In this document: positions 9,358 to 18,277 of the stretch, in pieces
How the letters are laid out: every line of letters begins with the position of its first letter
Numbering within the stretch: the first letter of the stretch is position 1
Source: an uncultured Pelagibacteraceae bacterium
Lineage (GTDB): Bacteria; Pseudomonadota; Alphaproteobacteria; Pelagibacterales; Pelagibacteraceae
Direction: 5' to 3'
Assembly (NCBI GenBank): GCA_902613065.1
Contig: CACMFU010000006.1
Coordinates: 1-64,000 of the forward strand
DNA: 64,000 nucleotides
Translations under genes and position numbers: made by a program
Notes under the pieces: model-generated
Databases searched by the model: none
The model's input: only the letters and a program-made list of their open reading frames with translations
What the model was told of the DNA's origin: nothing

Positions 9358-9739
9358 CTGAGCTGCAATCCTTCATTATTTCTAATTTTTCGATTTGAAG
9401 AGTAATTTTATCTATTCTTTTATCTTTGAATAGCTCATCAAAAACATCTTCCGCCAATGTTTCAAGAAAATTGTAATGTTTGTTTTTTACTAGTTTTTTT
9501 ATTAATTTTACTATTTTTGCATAATTCACTATCGATTTAATATCTTTATCATTCGATGGCTGTTTATCTTGATAATTTACTTCTAAATTAAATTTTACTT
9601 TTTGAGGCTTTTCTTTTTCAAAATCAAAATAACCAAGTTTTAATCCCAGTATTAATTCTTTTATTAAAACTTTTTTTTCGTAATTAAATAAGCTCTTTGT
9701 TTTATTTATTTTAACAATCTTTAAGTTATTCTTTTTCAT
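9314..9739 (-). CDS. folB: Dihydroneopterin aldolase
   Basis: 141 residues matching the FolB/FolX fold: [26 protein letters not shown] at the N-terminus (substrate-binding strand with GYFDFEK), the central [12 protein letters not shown] block ([14 protein letters not shown]) and [15 protein letters not shown], where the glutamate contacts the pterin. Converts dihydroneopterin to hydroxymethyl-dihydropterin in folate synthesis. It lies between a FolM-like reductase (4-bp overlap) and uvrC. Divergent at the termini but the pattern and the pterin-type neighbour support FolB. Confidence 0.85.
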   Translation of the reverse strand: MKKNNLKIVKINKTKSLFNYEKKVLIKELILGLKLGYFDFEKEKPQKVKFNLEVNYQDKQPSNDKDIKSIVNYAKIVKLIKKLVKNKHYNFLETLAEDVFDELFKDKRIDKITLQIEKLEIMKDCSSVGIQISKKRSHDQL

Positions 9740-10491
9740 TCCTTACCACCCATTATGTCTGGAGTTTGCCAGTTTAAGTTTTGGCCACTATCAATTGCTA
9801 AAACTTGACCAGTAATAGATCTATTTTTAATAAAAAAGTCAACAGCATTACAGATTTCTTCTACATTTGTCTGTCTTTTAAGAGGTGTTGCCATGTATTG
9901 TTTTTTAAAGTGCTTGTCAGACTGTCTTTTATTTTTAATAGTTGGACCCGGAGCAATTCCATTCACTCTTATATTCGGAGCAAGACTCATGGCGCTAGTT
10001 TTGGTTAAAGTATAAAGACCGGATTTACTTAATGTATATGAAAAAAAATATGGTGTTAATTTAAATATTCTTTGATCAATTATATTAATAATATTATTGT
10101 TTTTGCCTCTAGCATTTTTCGCAAAACCCTTTGATAATAAAGCTGGCGCTTTTAAATTAGCTTTTAAATGGCTTTCCCAACTTTTTGTTGTGAAATTTTC
10201 AAGTTTATCGTTCTCAAATAACGAAGCATTATTAATTAAACAATCAAAATACTTCAACTTTGATTTTGAAAACTTTAACATTTTCTCAATCTCTTTTTCT
10301 TTAGTCAAATCTGCTTTTACCAAATAAATTTTTGTACCACTTTTAATTAAATCTTTTTTAAGATTTTCTGCTTTGTATCTAGATTTGTTATAATGAATAA
10401 CAATTTCAATATTGGGTCCAGATAATTTTTTAGCTATCGCAGCCCCCATTCGAGTTGCTGCTCCAGTAATTATTATCTTCCGTGCTTCCAT
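9736..10491 (-). CDS. SDR oxidoreductase, pteridine-reductase (FolM)-like
   Basis: 251-residue short-chain dehydrogenase. Cofactor motif [12 protein letters not shown] (residues 9-20), NNAS in INNASLF, and the active-site YxxxK in [19 protein letters not shown], then [12 protein letters not shown]. An N-terminal [16 protein letters not shown] and APNIRVN pattern is characteristic of FolM/PTR1-type dihydromonapterin or pteridine reductases rather than FabG. It overlaps folB by 4 bp, which strengthens a pterin or folate role. FolM-type enzymes can back up dihydrofolate reduction. The exact substrate is inference. Confidence 0.8.
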   Translation of the reverse strand: MEARKIIITGAATRMGAAIAKKLSGPNIEIVIHYNKSRYKAENLKKDLIKSGTKIYLVKADLTKEKEIEKMLKFSKSKLKYFDCLINNASLFENDKLENFTTKSWESHLKANLKAPALLSKGFAKNARGKNNNIINIIDQRIFKLTPYFFSYTLSKSGLYTLTKTSAMSLAPNIRVNGIAPGPTIKNKRQSDKHFKKQYMATPLKRQTNVEEICNAVDFFIKNRSITGQVLAIDSGQNLNWQTPDIMGGKE

Positions 10492-12647
10492 TTTTTATCT
10501 CTTTTTTTTGTAACTCTTGTACCAGGCATACCTAGTGTTGATCTACCTTTAGGATAAATTTTATTTTTAACATCGTACTGTCTAATTTTGGGGTTTAAAG
10601 TAATTTCTAATTCAGTACTTTGAAGTTTTCTCATCTCATCTCTAATTTTAGCAGCTTCCTCAAATTCCAAATTAGATGCAGCTTCTTTCATCTTTTTGTC
10701 TAATCCTTTTAAATGTTTTTTAAGGTTACCACCAATATTGGAACCTTCACTTATTTTGACGTAATCTTTCTCGTAAACACTTTCTAAAATATCACTTATT
10801 TCTTTTTTTACAGATTTAGCGTCGATTTTATTTTTCTTATTGTACTCTAATTGAATCTTTCTTCTTCTCTCAGTTTCTTTAATTGCTTTCTTTATACTTT
10901 TTGTTTCCTTATCGGCATAAAGAATAACTTTTCCATCTACGTTTCTTGCGGCTCTTCCTATTGTTTGAATTAGTGAAGTTTCTGATCGCAAAAATCCTTC
11001 CTTGTCAGCATCCAGTATTCCAACTAATGCACATTCTGGAATGTCTAAACCTTCTCTTAATAAATTTATTCCAACTAGAACATCAAATACACCCATTCTA
11101 AGATCTCTCATAATCTCTATTCTCTCAAGTGTATCTATATCAGAATGAAGGTATCTTACTTTTATACCATTTTCATGAAGATACTCGGTTAAATCCTCTG
11201 CCATTTTTTTTGTAAGTGTTGTAACCAAAACTCTATAATTATTTTCAACTACCCTTTTACATTCATGCATAAGGTCATCTACTTGATTTTTAGCTGGTCT
11301 AATCTCAACTGGTGGATCAATTAAGCCTGTAGGTCTTATGACTTGATCAATAAACTTACCTTTAGTCTGTTCCAATTCCCACGGTCCAGGAGTTGCTGAA
11401 ACAAATACAGTTTGTGTTCTCATCAAATCCCACTCTTCAAATTTTAAAGGTCTATTGTCCATGCAAGAAGGCAATCTAAAACCATACTCAGCCAAAGTGC
11501 TTTTTCGAGATCTATCTCCCTTAAACATTCCATTAAGTTGGGGAACTGTAACGTGAGATTCATCTACAAAAACTAATGTGTTATCAGGAAAATATTCAAA
11601 AAGAGTAGGTGGCGGCTCTCCTGGTTTTCTACCAGATAAAAATCTTGAATAATTTTCAATTCCCGCACAAGATCCAGTTGCCTCAATCATTTCTAAATCA
11701 AATTTAGTTCTTTCCTCTAATCGTTGAGCCTCTAATAATTTGTTTTCTGATTTGTGTTTTTTTAAAGTCTCCTCTAATTCTTTTCTTATTTTTATAATTG
11801 CTTGTTCTACAGTCGGTTTAGGAGTGATGTAATGAGAGTTAGCATAAACTTTTACTAGGCTAAGGTCTCTAACCTGGTCTCCAGTCAAAGGGTCAAATTC
11901 TTCAATCTTTTCTAGTTTGTCACCAAATAAACTTAGTCTCCATGCTCTATCCTCTAAATGAGATGGAAATATTTCTAAATATTCTCCCCTTGCCCTAAAT
12001 GTTCCTCTAAAAAAATTTTGATCATTTCTCTTGTACTGAAGAGCAACAAGAGATTTTATTATTTGTTCTCTATTATATTCATAGTTTTTCTGTAGAGTTA
12101 AAGTCATTTTGCTGTAAGCTTCAACTGATCCCAAACCATAAATACAGGAAACACTTGCAACAATTAAAACATCGTCTCTTTCAAGAAGAGATCTTGTTGC
12201 CGAGTGTCTCATTCTATCAATCTGCTCGTTTATAGATGCTTCTTTCTCTATGTACGTATCTGATCTTGGAACATAAGCTTCTGGAGTGTAATAATCATAG
12301 TAAGATACAAAATACTCAACAGCATTATCTGGAAAAAAAGTTTTCATCTCACCGTAAAGTTGAGCTGCCAAAGTTTTATTTGGTGCCAATATTAACGCTG
12401 GTCTATTCGTGGCTTCTATAACTTTTGCCATTGTAAAAGTTTTTCCAGATCCAGTTACTCCTAATAATACTTGATTAAACTCATTTTTATTAGCTCCTTG
12501 GACAAGCTTTTTAATTGCATCTGGCTGGTCACCAGCTGGGGTAAAATCTGACTTTATTTTGAATTTTTTTCCACCTTCGAGTTTTCCACCGATTTTTGGG
12601 TTTTTACTCTGAATGTCTGTAATTAGGTCTTGATATGTATTCTCCAT
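10473..12647 (-). CDS. uvrB: Excinuclease ABC subunit B
   Basis: Damage-verifying helicase-like subunit of nucleotide excision repair. 724 residues with Walker [13 protein letters not shown] near residue 63, the beta-hairpin [15 protein letters not shown] region, DESHVT (Walker B), VSATPGPWE (motif III), [16 protein letters not shown] and QTIGRAARN (motif VI), and a C-terminal UVR domain ([21 protein letters not shown]) that pairs with the one in UvrC. First gene of the leftward operon ending in pgsA; overlaps the SDR gene by 19 bp. Divergent from aspC across 36 bp with a near-palindrome; no alphaproteobacterial LexA box (GTTC-N7-GTTC) was seen there. Confidence 0.97.
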   Translation of the reverse strand: MENTYQDLITDIQSKNPKIGGKLEGGKKFKIKSDFTPAGDQPDAIKKLVQGANKNEFNQVLLGVTGSGKTFTMAKVIEATNRPALILAPNKTLAAQLYGEMKTFFPDNAVEYFVSYYDYYTPEAYVPRSDTYIEKEASINEQIDRMRHSATRSLLERDDVLIVASVSCIYGLGSVEAYSKMTLTLQKNYEYNREQIIKSLVALQYKRNDQNFFRGTFRARGEYLEIFPSHLEDRAWRLSLFGDKLEKIEEFDPLTGDQVRDLSLVKVYANSHYITPKPTVEQAIIKIRKELEETLKKHKSENKLLEAQRLEERTKFDLEMIEATGSCAGIENYSRFLSGRKPGEPPPTLFEYFPDNTLVFVDESHVTVPQLNGMFKGDRSRKSTLAEYGFRLPSCMDNRPLKFEEWDLMRTQTVFVSATPGPWELEQTKGKFIDQVIRPTGLIDPPVEIRPAKNQVDDLMHECKRVVENNYRVLVTTLTKKMAEDLTEYLHENGIKVRYLHSDIDTLERIEIMRDLRMGVFDVLVGINLLREGLDIPECALVGILDADKEGFLRSETSLIQTIGRAARNVDGKVILYADKETKSIKKAIKETERRRKIQLEYNKKNKIDAKSVKKEISDILESVYEKDYVKISEGSNIGGNLKKHLKGLDKKMKEAASNLEFEEAAKIRDEMRKLQSTELEITLNPKIRQYDVKNKIYPKGRSTLGMPGTRVTKKRDKKWKHGR

Positions 12648-12662
12648 ATATTAAACAACGTA

Positions 12663-12685
12663 ATTGAATAATTTCATAATTCAAT
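12663..12685. repeat. Near-perfect inverted repeat between uvrB and aspC
   Basis: ATTGAATAAT, spacer TTC, ATAATTCAAT: 10-bp arms with one mismatch, filling the 36-bp divergent gap and reaching into the aspC start codon (ATG at 12684). Could be an operator for either gene. AT-rich composition makes chance possible. Confidence 0.45.
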
Positions 12686-13871
12686 GAGCATAATATCTAA
12701 TAATTTAAAAAGAATTAAACCATCCCCAACTATTGCAGTTACTCAAAAGGCAAGAGAATTAAGAGCTGCAGGAAAAGATGTAGTTGGACTTGGGGCAGGT
12801 GAACCAGATTTTGATACTCCTATAAATGTTAAAAATGCAGCTATTAAAGCAATAAGAGACGGAGATACAAAGTATACAGCAGTTGATGGAACTCCAGCAT
12901 TAAAAAAAGCAATTTTAAAAAAATTTAAAAGAGAAAACAAACTAAACTATAAACTAGACGAAATCACAGTTGGAACTGGAGGGAAGCAAGTTCTCTATAA
13001 CACTTTTATGGCAACTTTAAATAAAGGAGATGAAGTTATTATTCCTGCTCCATTCTGGGTTTCATATCCGGATATGGTTCTCTTAGCAGGAGGAAAACCA
13101 AAAATAGTAAAATGTGATGAAAAAGATGGATTTAAAATTACACCTGCAAAATTAAAAGCTGCAATTACAAAAAGAACGAAGTGGATAATCCTTAACTCAC
13201 CATCTAATCCAACTGGATCTGGATACAGCAAATCAGAAATTCAAAAATTAGCAAAGGTTTTAATAAAAAACAAAAAAGTTCACATTTTGAGCGATGATAT
13301 TTATGAGCATGTTAAATATGATAATTTTAAATTTTTTACTATTGCTCAAATTTCAAAATTAAAATCTCGAACATTAACAATGAATGGAGTGAGTAAATCT
13401 TATGCAATGACTGGTTGGAGGATTGGTTATGCGGCTGGACCAAAAGAAATAATTTCTGCAATTAGAAAAATTCAGTCTCAGTCTACTTCGAATCCATCAT
13501 CAATTAGTCAAGCAGCAGCTGTTGAAGCTTTAAATGGAAAACAAGACTTTATTAAGAAAAGAGCAAAATCATTTAAAGAAAGAAGAGATTTTGTTGTAAA
13601 AAGTCTAAATAATATTGATGGTATCAGCTGCTTGAAACCTAATGGTGCATTTTACGTATTTCCGAATTGTAAAAAACTTTTAAATAAAAGAACTAAACTT
13701 AAAAAAGATACTGATTTTGTCCAAAAGCTTTTAGAAAAACAAAATGTTGCAGCTGTTCAGGGCTCAGCATTTGGTTTAGATGGATATTTTAGAATTTCAT
13801 ATGCGACTTCAATGGCAAAACTTAAATTAGCAATGTCTAGAATTAAAAAGTTTTGTGAGGATTTAGGATAA
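12684..13871 (+). CDS. aspC: Aspartate aminotransferase (class I PLP aminotransferase)
   Basis: 395-residue fold-type I aminotransferase of the alphaproteobacterial aspartate/prephenate type (AatA-like). Landmarks: GAGEPDFDTP (about 38-47), AVDGTPALKKAI, NSPSNPTG (171-178, cofactor contact), and PLP lysine K238 in NGVSKSYAMTGWRIGY, with the C-terminal substrate arginine in FRISYATS. Interconverts aspartate and oxaloacetate using glutamate/2-oxoglutarate. Stands alone, with its end 2 bp from the convergent PsiE-like gene. Prephenate or other amino-acid side activities cannot be excluded. Confidence 0.92.
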   Translation: MSIISNNLKRIKPSPTIAVTQKARELRAAGKDVVGLGAGEPDFDTPINVKNAAIKAIRDGDTKYTAVDGTPALKKAILKKFKRENKLNYKLDEITVGTGGKQVLYNTFMATLNKGDEVIIPAPFWVSYPDMVLLAGGKPKIVKCDEKDGFKITPAKLKAAITKRTKWIILNSPSNPTGSGYSKSEIQKLAKVLIKNKKVHILSDDIYEHVKYDNFKFFTIAQISKLKSRTLTMNGVSKSYAMTGWRIGYAAGPKEIISAIRKIQSQSTSNPSSISQAAAVEALNGKQDFIKKRAKSFKERRDFVVKSLNNIDGISCLKPNGAFYVFPNCKKLLNKRTKLKKDTDFVQKLLEKQNVAAVQGSAFGLDGYFRISYATSMAKLKLAMSRIKKFCEDLG

Positions 13872-13873
13872 AC

Positions 13874-14254
13874 CTATTTTTTTTTATTTAGTCCAATTAG
13901 TGAAGAATTTCTAAATCTTAAAATTACAATTGCTAAAGCAATTAAAACAATCGCACCTGCTTCATATAGTAATATCTCTGGATTTAGAGATTTTCCTTGT
14001 AAAATAATAAATCTAGCAAGTGCAGTTATAGCAATAAATAACGGCAGTGTAATTTGAATTGATTGGCTTTCCCAAAATACCCTAACCATTGCAAGTACTT
14101 CAAGATATAAAAAAAGTAAAAGCAGATCGGCTAAAGTAACTCTTTGCACGAGTATCATCTGGTACATTTCTTGCCCAAAAGCAATAACTGTACTAACTAA
14201 AATGATTACTAATGCTACAAGCTGGATTTGCTTTACAATGTTTTCCATTAACAA
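13874..14254 (-). CDS. PsiE-like phosphate-starvation-inducible membrane protein
   Basis: 126 residues with about four hydrophobic segments. LFLYLEVLAMVRVFWESQSI and ALARFIILQGKS match the PsiE (DUF2127-like, P-starvation inducible) family pattern of a conserved ExxAMVR and ARFxI. The molecular function of PsiE is unknown. Two start options (MLMENIV or MENIV) are 6 bp apart. Last gene of a leftward group trxB-epimerase-4TM protein-psiE with 1-5 bp gaps; no Pho box is obvious at the group's head. Confidence 0.72.
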   Translation of the reverse strand: MLMENIVKQIQLVALVIILVSTVIAFGQEMYQMILVQRVTLADLLLLFLYLEVLAMVRVFWESQSIQITLPLFIAITALARFIILQGKSLNPEILLYEAGAIVLIALAIVILRFRNSSLIGLNKKK

Positions 14255-14258
14255 TCTC

Positions 14259-14678
14259 TTATAAATTAAAATAACTTTTTATTCTAGACTGAAATAACAG
14301 ATAAATCGCCGATATATGAATTATTGAGTTAAGAGTAAGTACAGATTTCACACCAAAATCATTTAATCCTAATTCTGGAATTGGTTCATATGGAACTAAA
14401 ATACTAGTTGTTATGGCCTCATATAAATCAAATAAACCAACAAAGTTCCAAGCTAATAAAATACCCCAAAGTACTGCAGATGGTTTTTTATAAATAAAGT
14501 AAACTAAAAATAAAGCAGTTATTCCAATTATAAAATCACCAGTCAAAGATACAATCCACTCGTACGGTGCCGCTCTCTCATTTTCTGTGATTGTCCAAAA
14601 TAAAATTAAACTTGAACCAATAGCCCTGAATGACATCCAGCCAGTTGCAAACATAATCCACTTTATTCCTTTTGTCAT
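14259..14678 (-). CDS. Unknown four-helix membrane protein
   Basis: 139 residues with four predicted transmembrane helices (about 8-28, 44-62, 68-88, 112-132) and a short N-terminal motif MTKGIKWIMFATGWMSFRAIGS. No family recognised. Charged or polar intramembrane positions include WNFVGLFDLYEA in helix 3 and the loop LVPYEPIPELGLNDFG. Lies between the epimerase and the PsiE-like gene with 1-4 bp spacing, so it belongs to the same transcript. I do not assign a function. Confidence 0.7.
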   Translation of the reverse strand: MTKGIKWIMFATGWMSFRAIGSSLILFWTITENERAAPYEWIVSLTGDFIIGITALFLVYFIYKKPSAVLWGILLAWNFVGLFDLYEAITTSILVPYEPIPELGLNDFGVKSVLTLNSIIHISAIYLLFQSRIKSYFNL

Positions 14679-14679
14679 A

Positions 14680-15699
14680 TTATACTAATCCAAGTCTAAC
14701 TACTGATTTTGCTGCATCCTCAATACATCCTCTAGCCGGCTGAAATTTAAATCCTAATAAATCTTCAGCATACGAAGCATCAGTTTGCATTTGTATCCCT
14801 AAATCTGGAACCATCATTTTTGCACTCGTATCCAGATGACTAATTATTCTCACTAAAAAGTTTGGCAACACTCTTTTTGGAAGTTTTTTTGAATATTTAG
14901 GTAATGCTTCAGCCATAATATTAGAAAAATCTATCATTCTTTTGACCTCAGAGCCAATTATTAGTCGTCTTCCGCCAACATCTGGTCTTGTTAAAGAATT
15001 GATGTGAGCTTTCACTACATCTTTCATATCTGAGACTAAAATACTAAAATCTGGAGCACCTGGATACTTACCTTCTAGAAATAATTTAACATAACTTATC
15101 GAAGTTTTTTCTTTAGTATCTAAAGCGTCTCCAAAGACACCTCCAGGACATATACATACCAACTTATTCTTTAAACCTTTATTCTCCATAAATTCCCAAG
15201 CTGCTTTTTCAGCCTTGATTTTTGAAACAAAGTAATCATTACAACCTTTCCAATTAGCATCACTCCAATCATTTTCACCAAATGTATATGGATTTGTCCT
15301 ATTAGGTTTTCTAAACATTGTTGCAATTGAGGAAGTTTTAATAATGCGTTCAACTCCCGCATTAACAGCAGCTTTTAAAACTCTTATAGTTCCATCTTTA
15401 GCTGTTGGAACAAGACTTTCACGATCTCTAGAGGTCTTTAAAGGGAAAGGAGAAGCCACATGCATTACATACTTACAGCCTTTTAATGCCTCATCCCAAC
15501 CTTCGTCTTTTAAAAGATCTAATTCGACAAATGATAATTTTTCAATTGATGCATATTCATTTATTGTTTTTTTTGTTTGCTCTATTAAACCAGAATCTCT
15601 AACAGTGCCTAAAACTTTATATCCTGATTTTAATAATTCAATTGCAGTGTGTTTAGCGATCCATCCACTTATACCTGTTAACAATACTGTTTCATTCAT
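14680..15699 (-). CDS. NAD(P)-dependent epimerase/dihydroflavonol-4-reductase-like protein
   Basis: 339-residue extended short-chain dehydrogenase. Cofactor motif TGISGWIAKHTA (7-18), MHVASPFPLKTS in the middle, and catalytic YxxxK in NDYFVSKIKAEKAAW. The pattern of VASPFP, SSIATMFR, and ENDWSDANW is that of plant-type dihydroflavonol reductases / cinnamoyl-CoA reductases and methylglyoxal-type aldehyde reductases, rather than sugar epimerases. Starts at the base next to the trxB stop. Natural substrate unknown; probably reduces a carbonyl using NADPH. Confidence 0.82.
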   Translation of the reverse strand: MNETVLLTGISGWIAKHTAIELLKSGYKVLGTVRDSGLIEQTKKTINEYASIEKLSFVELDLLKDEGWDEALKGCKYVMHVASPFPLKTSRDRESLVPTAKDGTIRVLKAAVNAGVERIIKTSSIATMFRKPNRTNPYTFGENDWSDANWKGCNDYFVSKIKAEKAAWEFMENKGLKNKLVCICPGGVFGDALDTKEKTSISYVKLFLEGKYPGAPDFSILVSDMKDVVKAHINSLTRPDVGGRRLIIGSEVKRMIDFSNIMAEALPKYSKKLPKRVLPNFLVRIISHLDTSAKMMVPDLGIQMQTDASYAEDLLGFKFQPARGCIEDAAKSVVRLGLV

Positions 15700-16644
15700 T
15701 TATTCGGATAAATGTTTTTCTGCCTCTAATGCTGCCATACATCCCATACCAGCTGCTGTAACTGCCTGTCTAAATACTTTATCTTTCACATCACCAGCAG
15801 CAAAAACTCCTGGTATATTTGTTTCCGTAGACTCTGGTTTTGTTATTAAATAACCCTCATTATCCATTTTTAGTTGGTCTTTAAATAATGAGGTTGCTGG
15901 ATCATGTCCTATAGCTATAAACAATCCATCAATTTTTAGTTCGTCTATTTTATTTGTTTTAACATTTTTAATTTTTAATCCAGTTACATTTTTAGGATCA
16001 TTATCCCCAATAACTTCATCAACAACAGAGTCCCAAATTATTTCAATTTTTTTATTTTCCATTAATTTCTTTTGAAGTAATTTTTCTGCTCTCAAACTAT
16101 CTCTTCTGTGAATAAGCTGAACTTTTGAAGCAAATTTTGTTAAAAACATAGCTTCTTCAACTGCCGCATTTCCTCCACCAACAACAGCAACAGTTTTGTC
16201 TTTAAAGAAAAATCCATCACATGTTGCACATGCAGATACACCAAAACCTCTAAACCTTTGTTCTGAATCAATATTTAACCATCTTGCTTGAGCTCCAGTT
16301 GAAATTATAATTGAGTCTGCCTCATAAATTTGACCACTATCTCCAACAGCTTTAAACGGCTTAGATTTTAAGTCCACTGATGCAATATGATCTTGAATCA
16401 TTTCAGTTCCAACTACTTCTGCCTGACCTTTCATTTGATCCATAAGCCACGGACCTTGTATTACATCTTTAAATCCAGGGAAATTTTCAACATCAGTTGT
16501 TGTTGTTAATTGGCCACCAGGTTCCATACCATGAACTAATATTGGTTTTAACATTGCTCTTGCAGCATAAATTGCTGCTGTATATCCAGCGGGACCTGAC
16601 CCAATTATTAACACTTTTGTGTGTTTAGTTGGATTTTCACTCAT
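15700..16644 (-). CDS. trxB: Thioredoxin-disulfide reductase
   Basis: FAD enzyme that passes electrons from NADPH to thioredoxin. 314 residues: FAD motif IIGSGPAGYTAAIYAARA (13-30), GGQLTTTTDVENFPGF, redox pair C139/C142 in SACATCDG, NADPH motif VVGGGNAAVEEA and C-terminal FAD contact VFAAGDVKDKVFRQAVTAAGMG. First gene of the leftward group running to the PsiE-like gene and divergent from the ELM1-like gene with a 21-bp gap. Motif CATC is the low-molecular-weight bacterial TrxB type. Confidence 0.96.
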   Translation of the reverse strand: MSENPTKHTKVLIIGSGPAGYTAAIYAARAMLKPILVHGMEPGGQLTTTTDVENFPGFKDVIQGPWLMDQMKGQAEVVGTEMIQDHIASVDLKSKPFKAVGDSGQIYEADSIIISTGAQARWLNIDSEQRFRGFGVSACATCDGFFFKDKTVAVVGGGNAAVEEAMFLTKFASKVQLIHRRDSLRAEKLLQKKLMENKKIEIIWDSVVDEVIGDNDPKNVTGLKIKNVKTNKIDELKIDGLFIAIGHDPATSLFKDQLKMDNEGYLITKPESTETNIPGVFAAGDVKDKVFRQAVTAAGMGCMAALEAEKHLSE

Positions 16645-16665
16645 ATGAAAGCTATATAATGATTA

Positions 16666-17613
16666 ATGACTAAATTGAAAGGTATATTATTAACAGAAGG
16701 TATGCATGGGATGATTAGCCAAGTAGAAGGTTTGGCTAAAGCTTTAGATATAAATTATTCTCACCATACAGTTGAAACAAAAGGTTTCTGGAAAGTTATA
16801 CCGCCAAAATTCACTCCAATATCCGACTCAGTATTTAAAAAAATTGAATGCGAAGATGTTGATTTAATAATTTCATGTGGAAGAAAAAGTATTATTCCAT
16901 CTTTATTCTTAAAAAAAAATTCAAAGAAAAAAGTATTTAACATTCATATTCAAAACCCAAAGATAAAACTAGATAATTTTGATCTAGTTGTAGTGCCTGA
17001 GCACGATAATCTTGATGGACATAATGTATTAAAAACAAAAGGAGCTATTCATTATTTAACAAGTGAAGAAATTGAAAAAGACAAAGAATATTTGTTTAGT
17101 ATTTCAAGTAAATTAAGGGATAAAAATTTAATTTCTTTAATAATTGGTGGTCCTACTCAGTATTATGATTATTCAGATAGAAATATCCAAGAAATTTTTT
17201 CAAAAGTAAATTATTTAGTTAAAGAAAATAATCTTAATTTAGTAGTCATTCCTTCTATGAGAACGCCGAAAGGAACTATAGAGCATGCAAAAATATATTT
17301 TGGAAATGATCATTTAGTATTAGATGGTGTTGATAAAAAAGCCTATTTAAGTGCACTTTCACAATCAAAACATTTAGTTATTACTTGCGATTCAAGCTCC
17401 ATGATTTCAGAGGCAGCTTTAACAGGTAAGCCAATTTATATTGCCACTATTCCACCTAAAAAAAGCGATGAAAGATTTAAAAATTTTAGAAAATTATTTC
17501 AAGAAATGAAAATTGTTAGAGAATTAGGAGAAAAATTAGAAAATTGGAACTATGAAAAATTAGATGAAACGAATAGAGTAGCAAATATCATTAAAGATAA
17601 AATTCTATTATAA
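16666..17613 (+). CDS. ELM1-family (DUF1022) GT-B-like protein
   Basis: 315-residue protein resembling the bacterial relatives of plant mitochondrial fission factor ELM1. Visible landmarks are DLIISCGRKSIIPSLFLKK, FNIHIQNPKI, DLVVVPEHDNLDGHNVL, LIIGGPTQYYDYS and the GT-B-like C-terminal stretch VITCDSSSMISEAALTGKPIYI. The fold looks like glycosyltransferases of the MurG type. Biochemical role in bacteria is not established. Its stop overlaps the start of the next gene by 1 bp, implying a shared job with the oxygenase. Confidence 0.8.
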   Translation: MTKLKGILLTEGMHGMISQVEGLAKALDINYSHHTVETKGFWKVIPPKFTPISDSVFKKIECEDVDLIISCGRKSIIPSLFLKKNSKKKVFNIHIQNPKIKLDNFDLVVVPEHDNLDGHNVLKTKGAIHYLTSEEIEKDKEYLFSISSKLRDKNLISLIIGGPTQYYDYSDRNIQEIFSKVNYLVKENNLNLVVIPSMRTPKGTIEHAKIYFGNDHLVLDGVDKKAYLSALSQSKHLVITCDSSSMISEAALTGKPIYIATIPPKKSDERFKNFRKLFQEMKIVRELGEKLENWNYEKLDETNRVANIIKDKILL

Positions 17614-18275
17614 TGGCATTTTTAAATTCAATATTAAAAAATTCTTCAAATCACAAAACTCCTTTTGAACATTGGGAATTAAATCAACCACTAACAGAAG
17701 GCCAAGTTCAGGAAATTGTAAACGCTGATATAGCTAATCCGATAGAACATAATTTAAACTATGATGGCACAAGAGCAATTGATGGAGGTGAAGGTAAGTT
17801 TAGAGAAGGTATATCAGACGGAGGCAAAGCATTAAAATTTAGATGTTTTGTTACAAAAGAAAATTCATATCAATTTCCTAATCTTGTCGAATTTATTAAA
17901 GAACTTCAAAATCCATCAACTTATAAAAAAATTTCTGAAATGATAAATAAAGATCTTTCAAATTCATATGTAAGAGTTGAAGTTATCTGCGATAGAAAAG
18001 GATTTTGGTTAAAACCACATTGCGATATTAAAGAGAAACTGATGTCATGTTTATTATTCGTAAATAAGCATAATGAAAAAGAAGATTTAGGTACAGATTT
18101 TTATGATGAAAATCTAAAATTAGCAAAAACTGTTCCTTATAAGGATAATTATGGTTATTTCTTTTCAAGTGGCCCTAACACTTGGCACGGTATGGAAAAA
18201 AAAGAAATAGTAAAAGAAAGAAGATGTCTTCAAGTAAATTATGTTACATTTGAGACAGATTGGAAAGTTAATTAA
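17613..18275 (+). CDS. Putative 2-oxoglutarate/Fe(II)-dependent oxygenase
   Basis: 220 residues with the iron facial triad pattern of a prolyl-4-hydroxylase-like fold: H136-x-D138 in LKPHCDIKEK, a distal H192 in GPNTWHGME and a 2OG-binding arginine about 12 residues later (KERRCLQVNYVTF). Middle section SCLLFVNKHN is the expected jelly-roll strand. Translationally coupled to the ELM1-like gene (1-bp overlap), suggesting both act on one substrate, perhaps a glycan or lipid. The substrate cannot be read from sequence. Its end lies 2 bp from the convergent carB. Confidence 0.72.
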   Translation: MAFLNSILKNSSNHKTPFEHWELNQPLTEGQVQEIVNADIANPIEHNLNYDGTRAIDGGEGKFREGISDGGKALKFRCFVTKENSYQFPNLVEFIKELQNPSTYKKISEMINKDLSNSYVRVEVICDRKGFWLKPHCDIKEKLMSCLLFVNKHNEKEDLGTDFYDENLKLAKTVPYKDNYGYFFSSGPNTWHGMEKKEIVKERRCLQVNYVTFETDWKVN

Positions 18276-18277
18276 AA

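Noticed and set aside
15344..15853. 169-codon rightward open frame
   Set aside because: It is antisense to the epimerase and trxB genes, both of which are strong; the frame has no recognisable domain.
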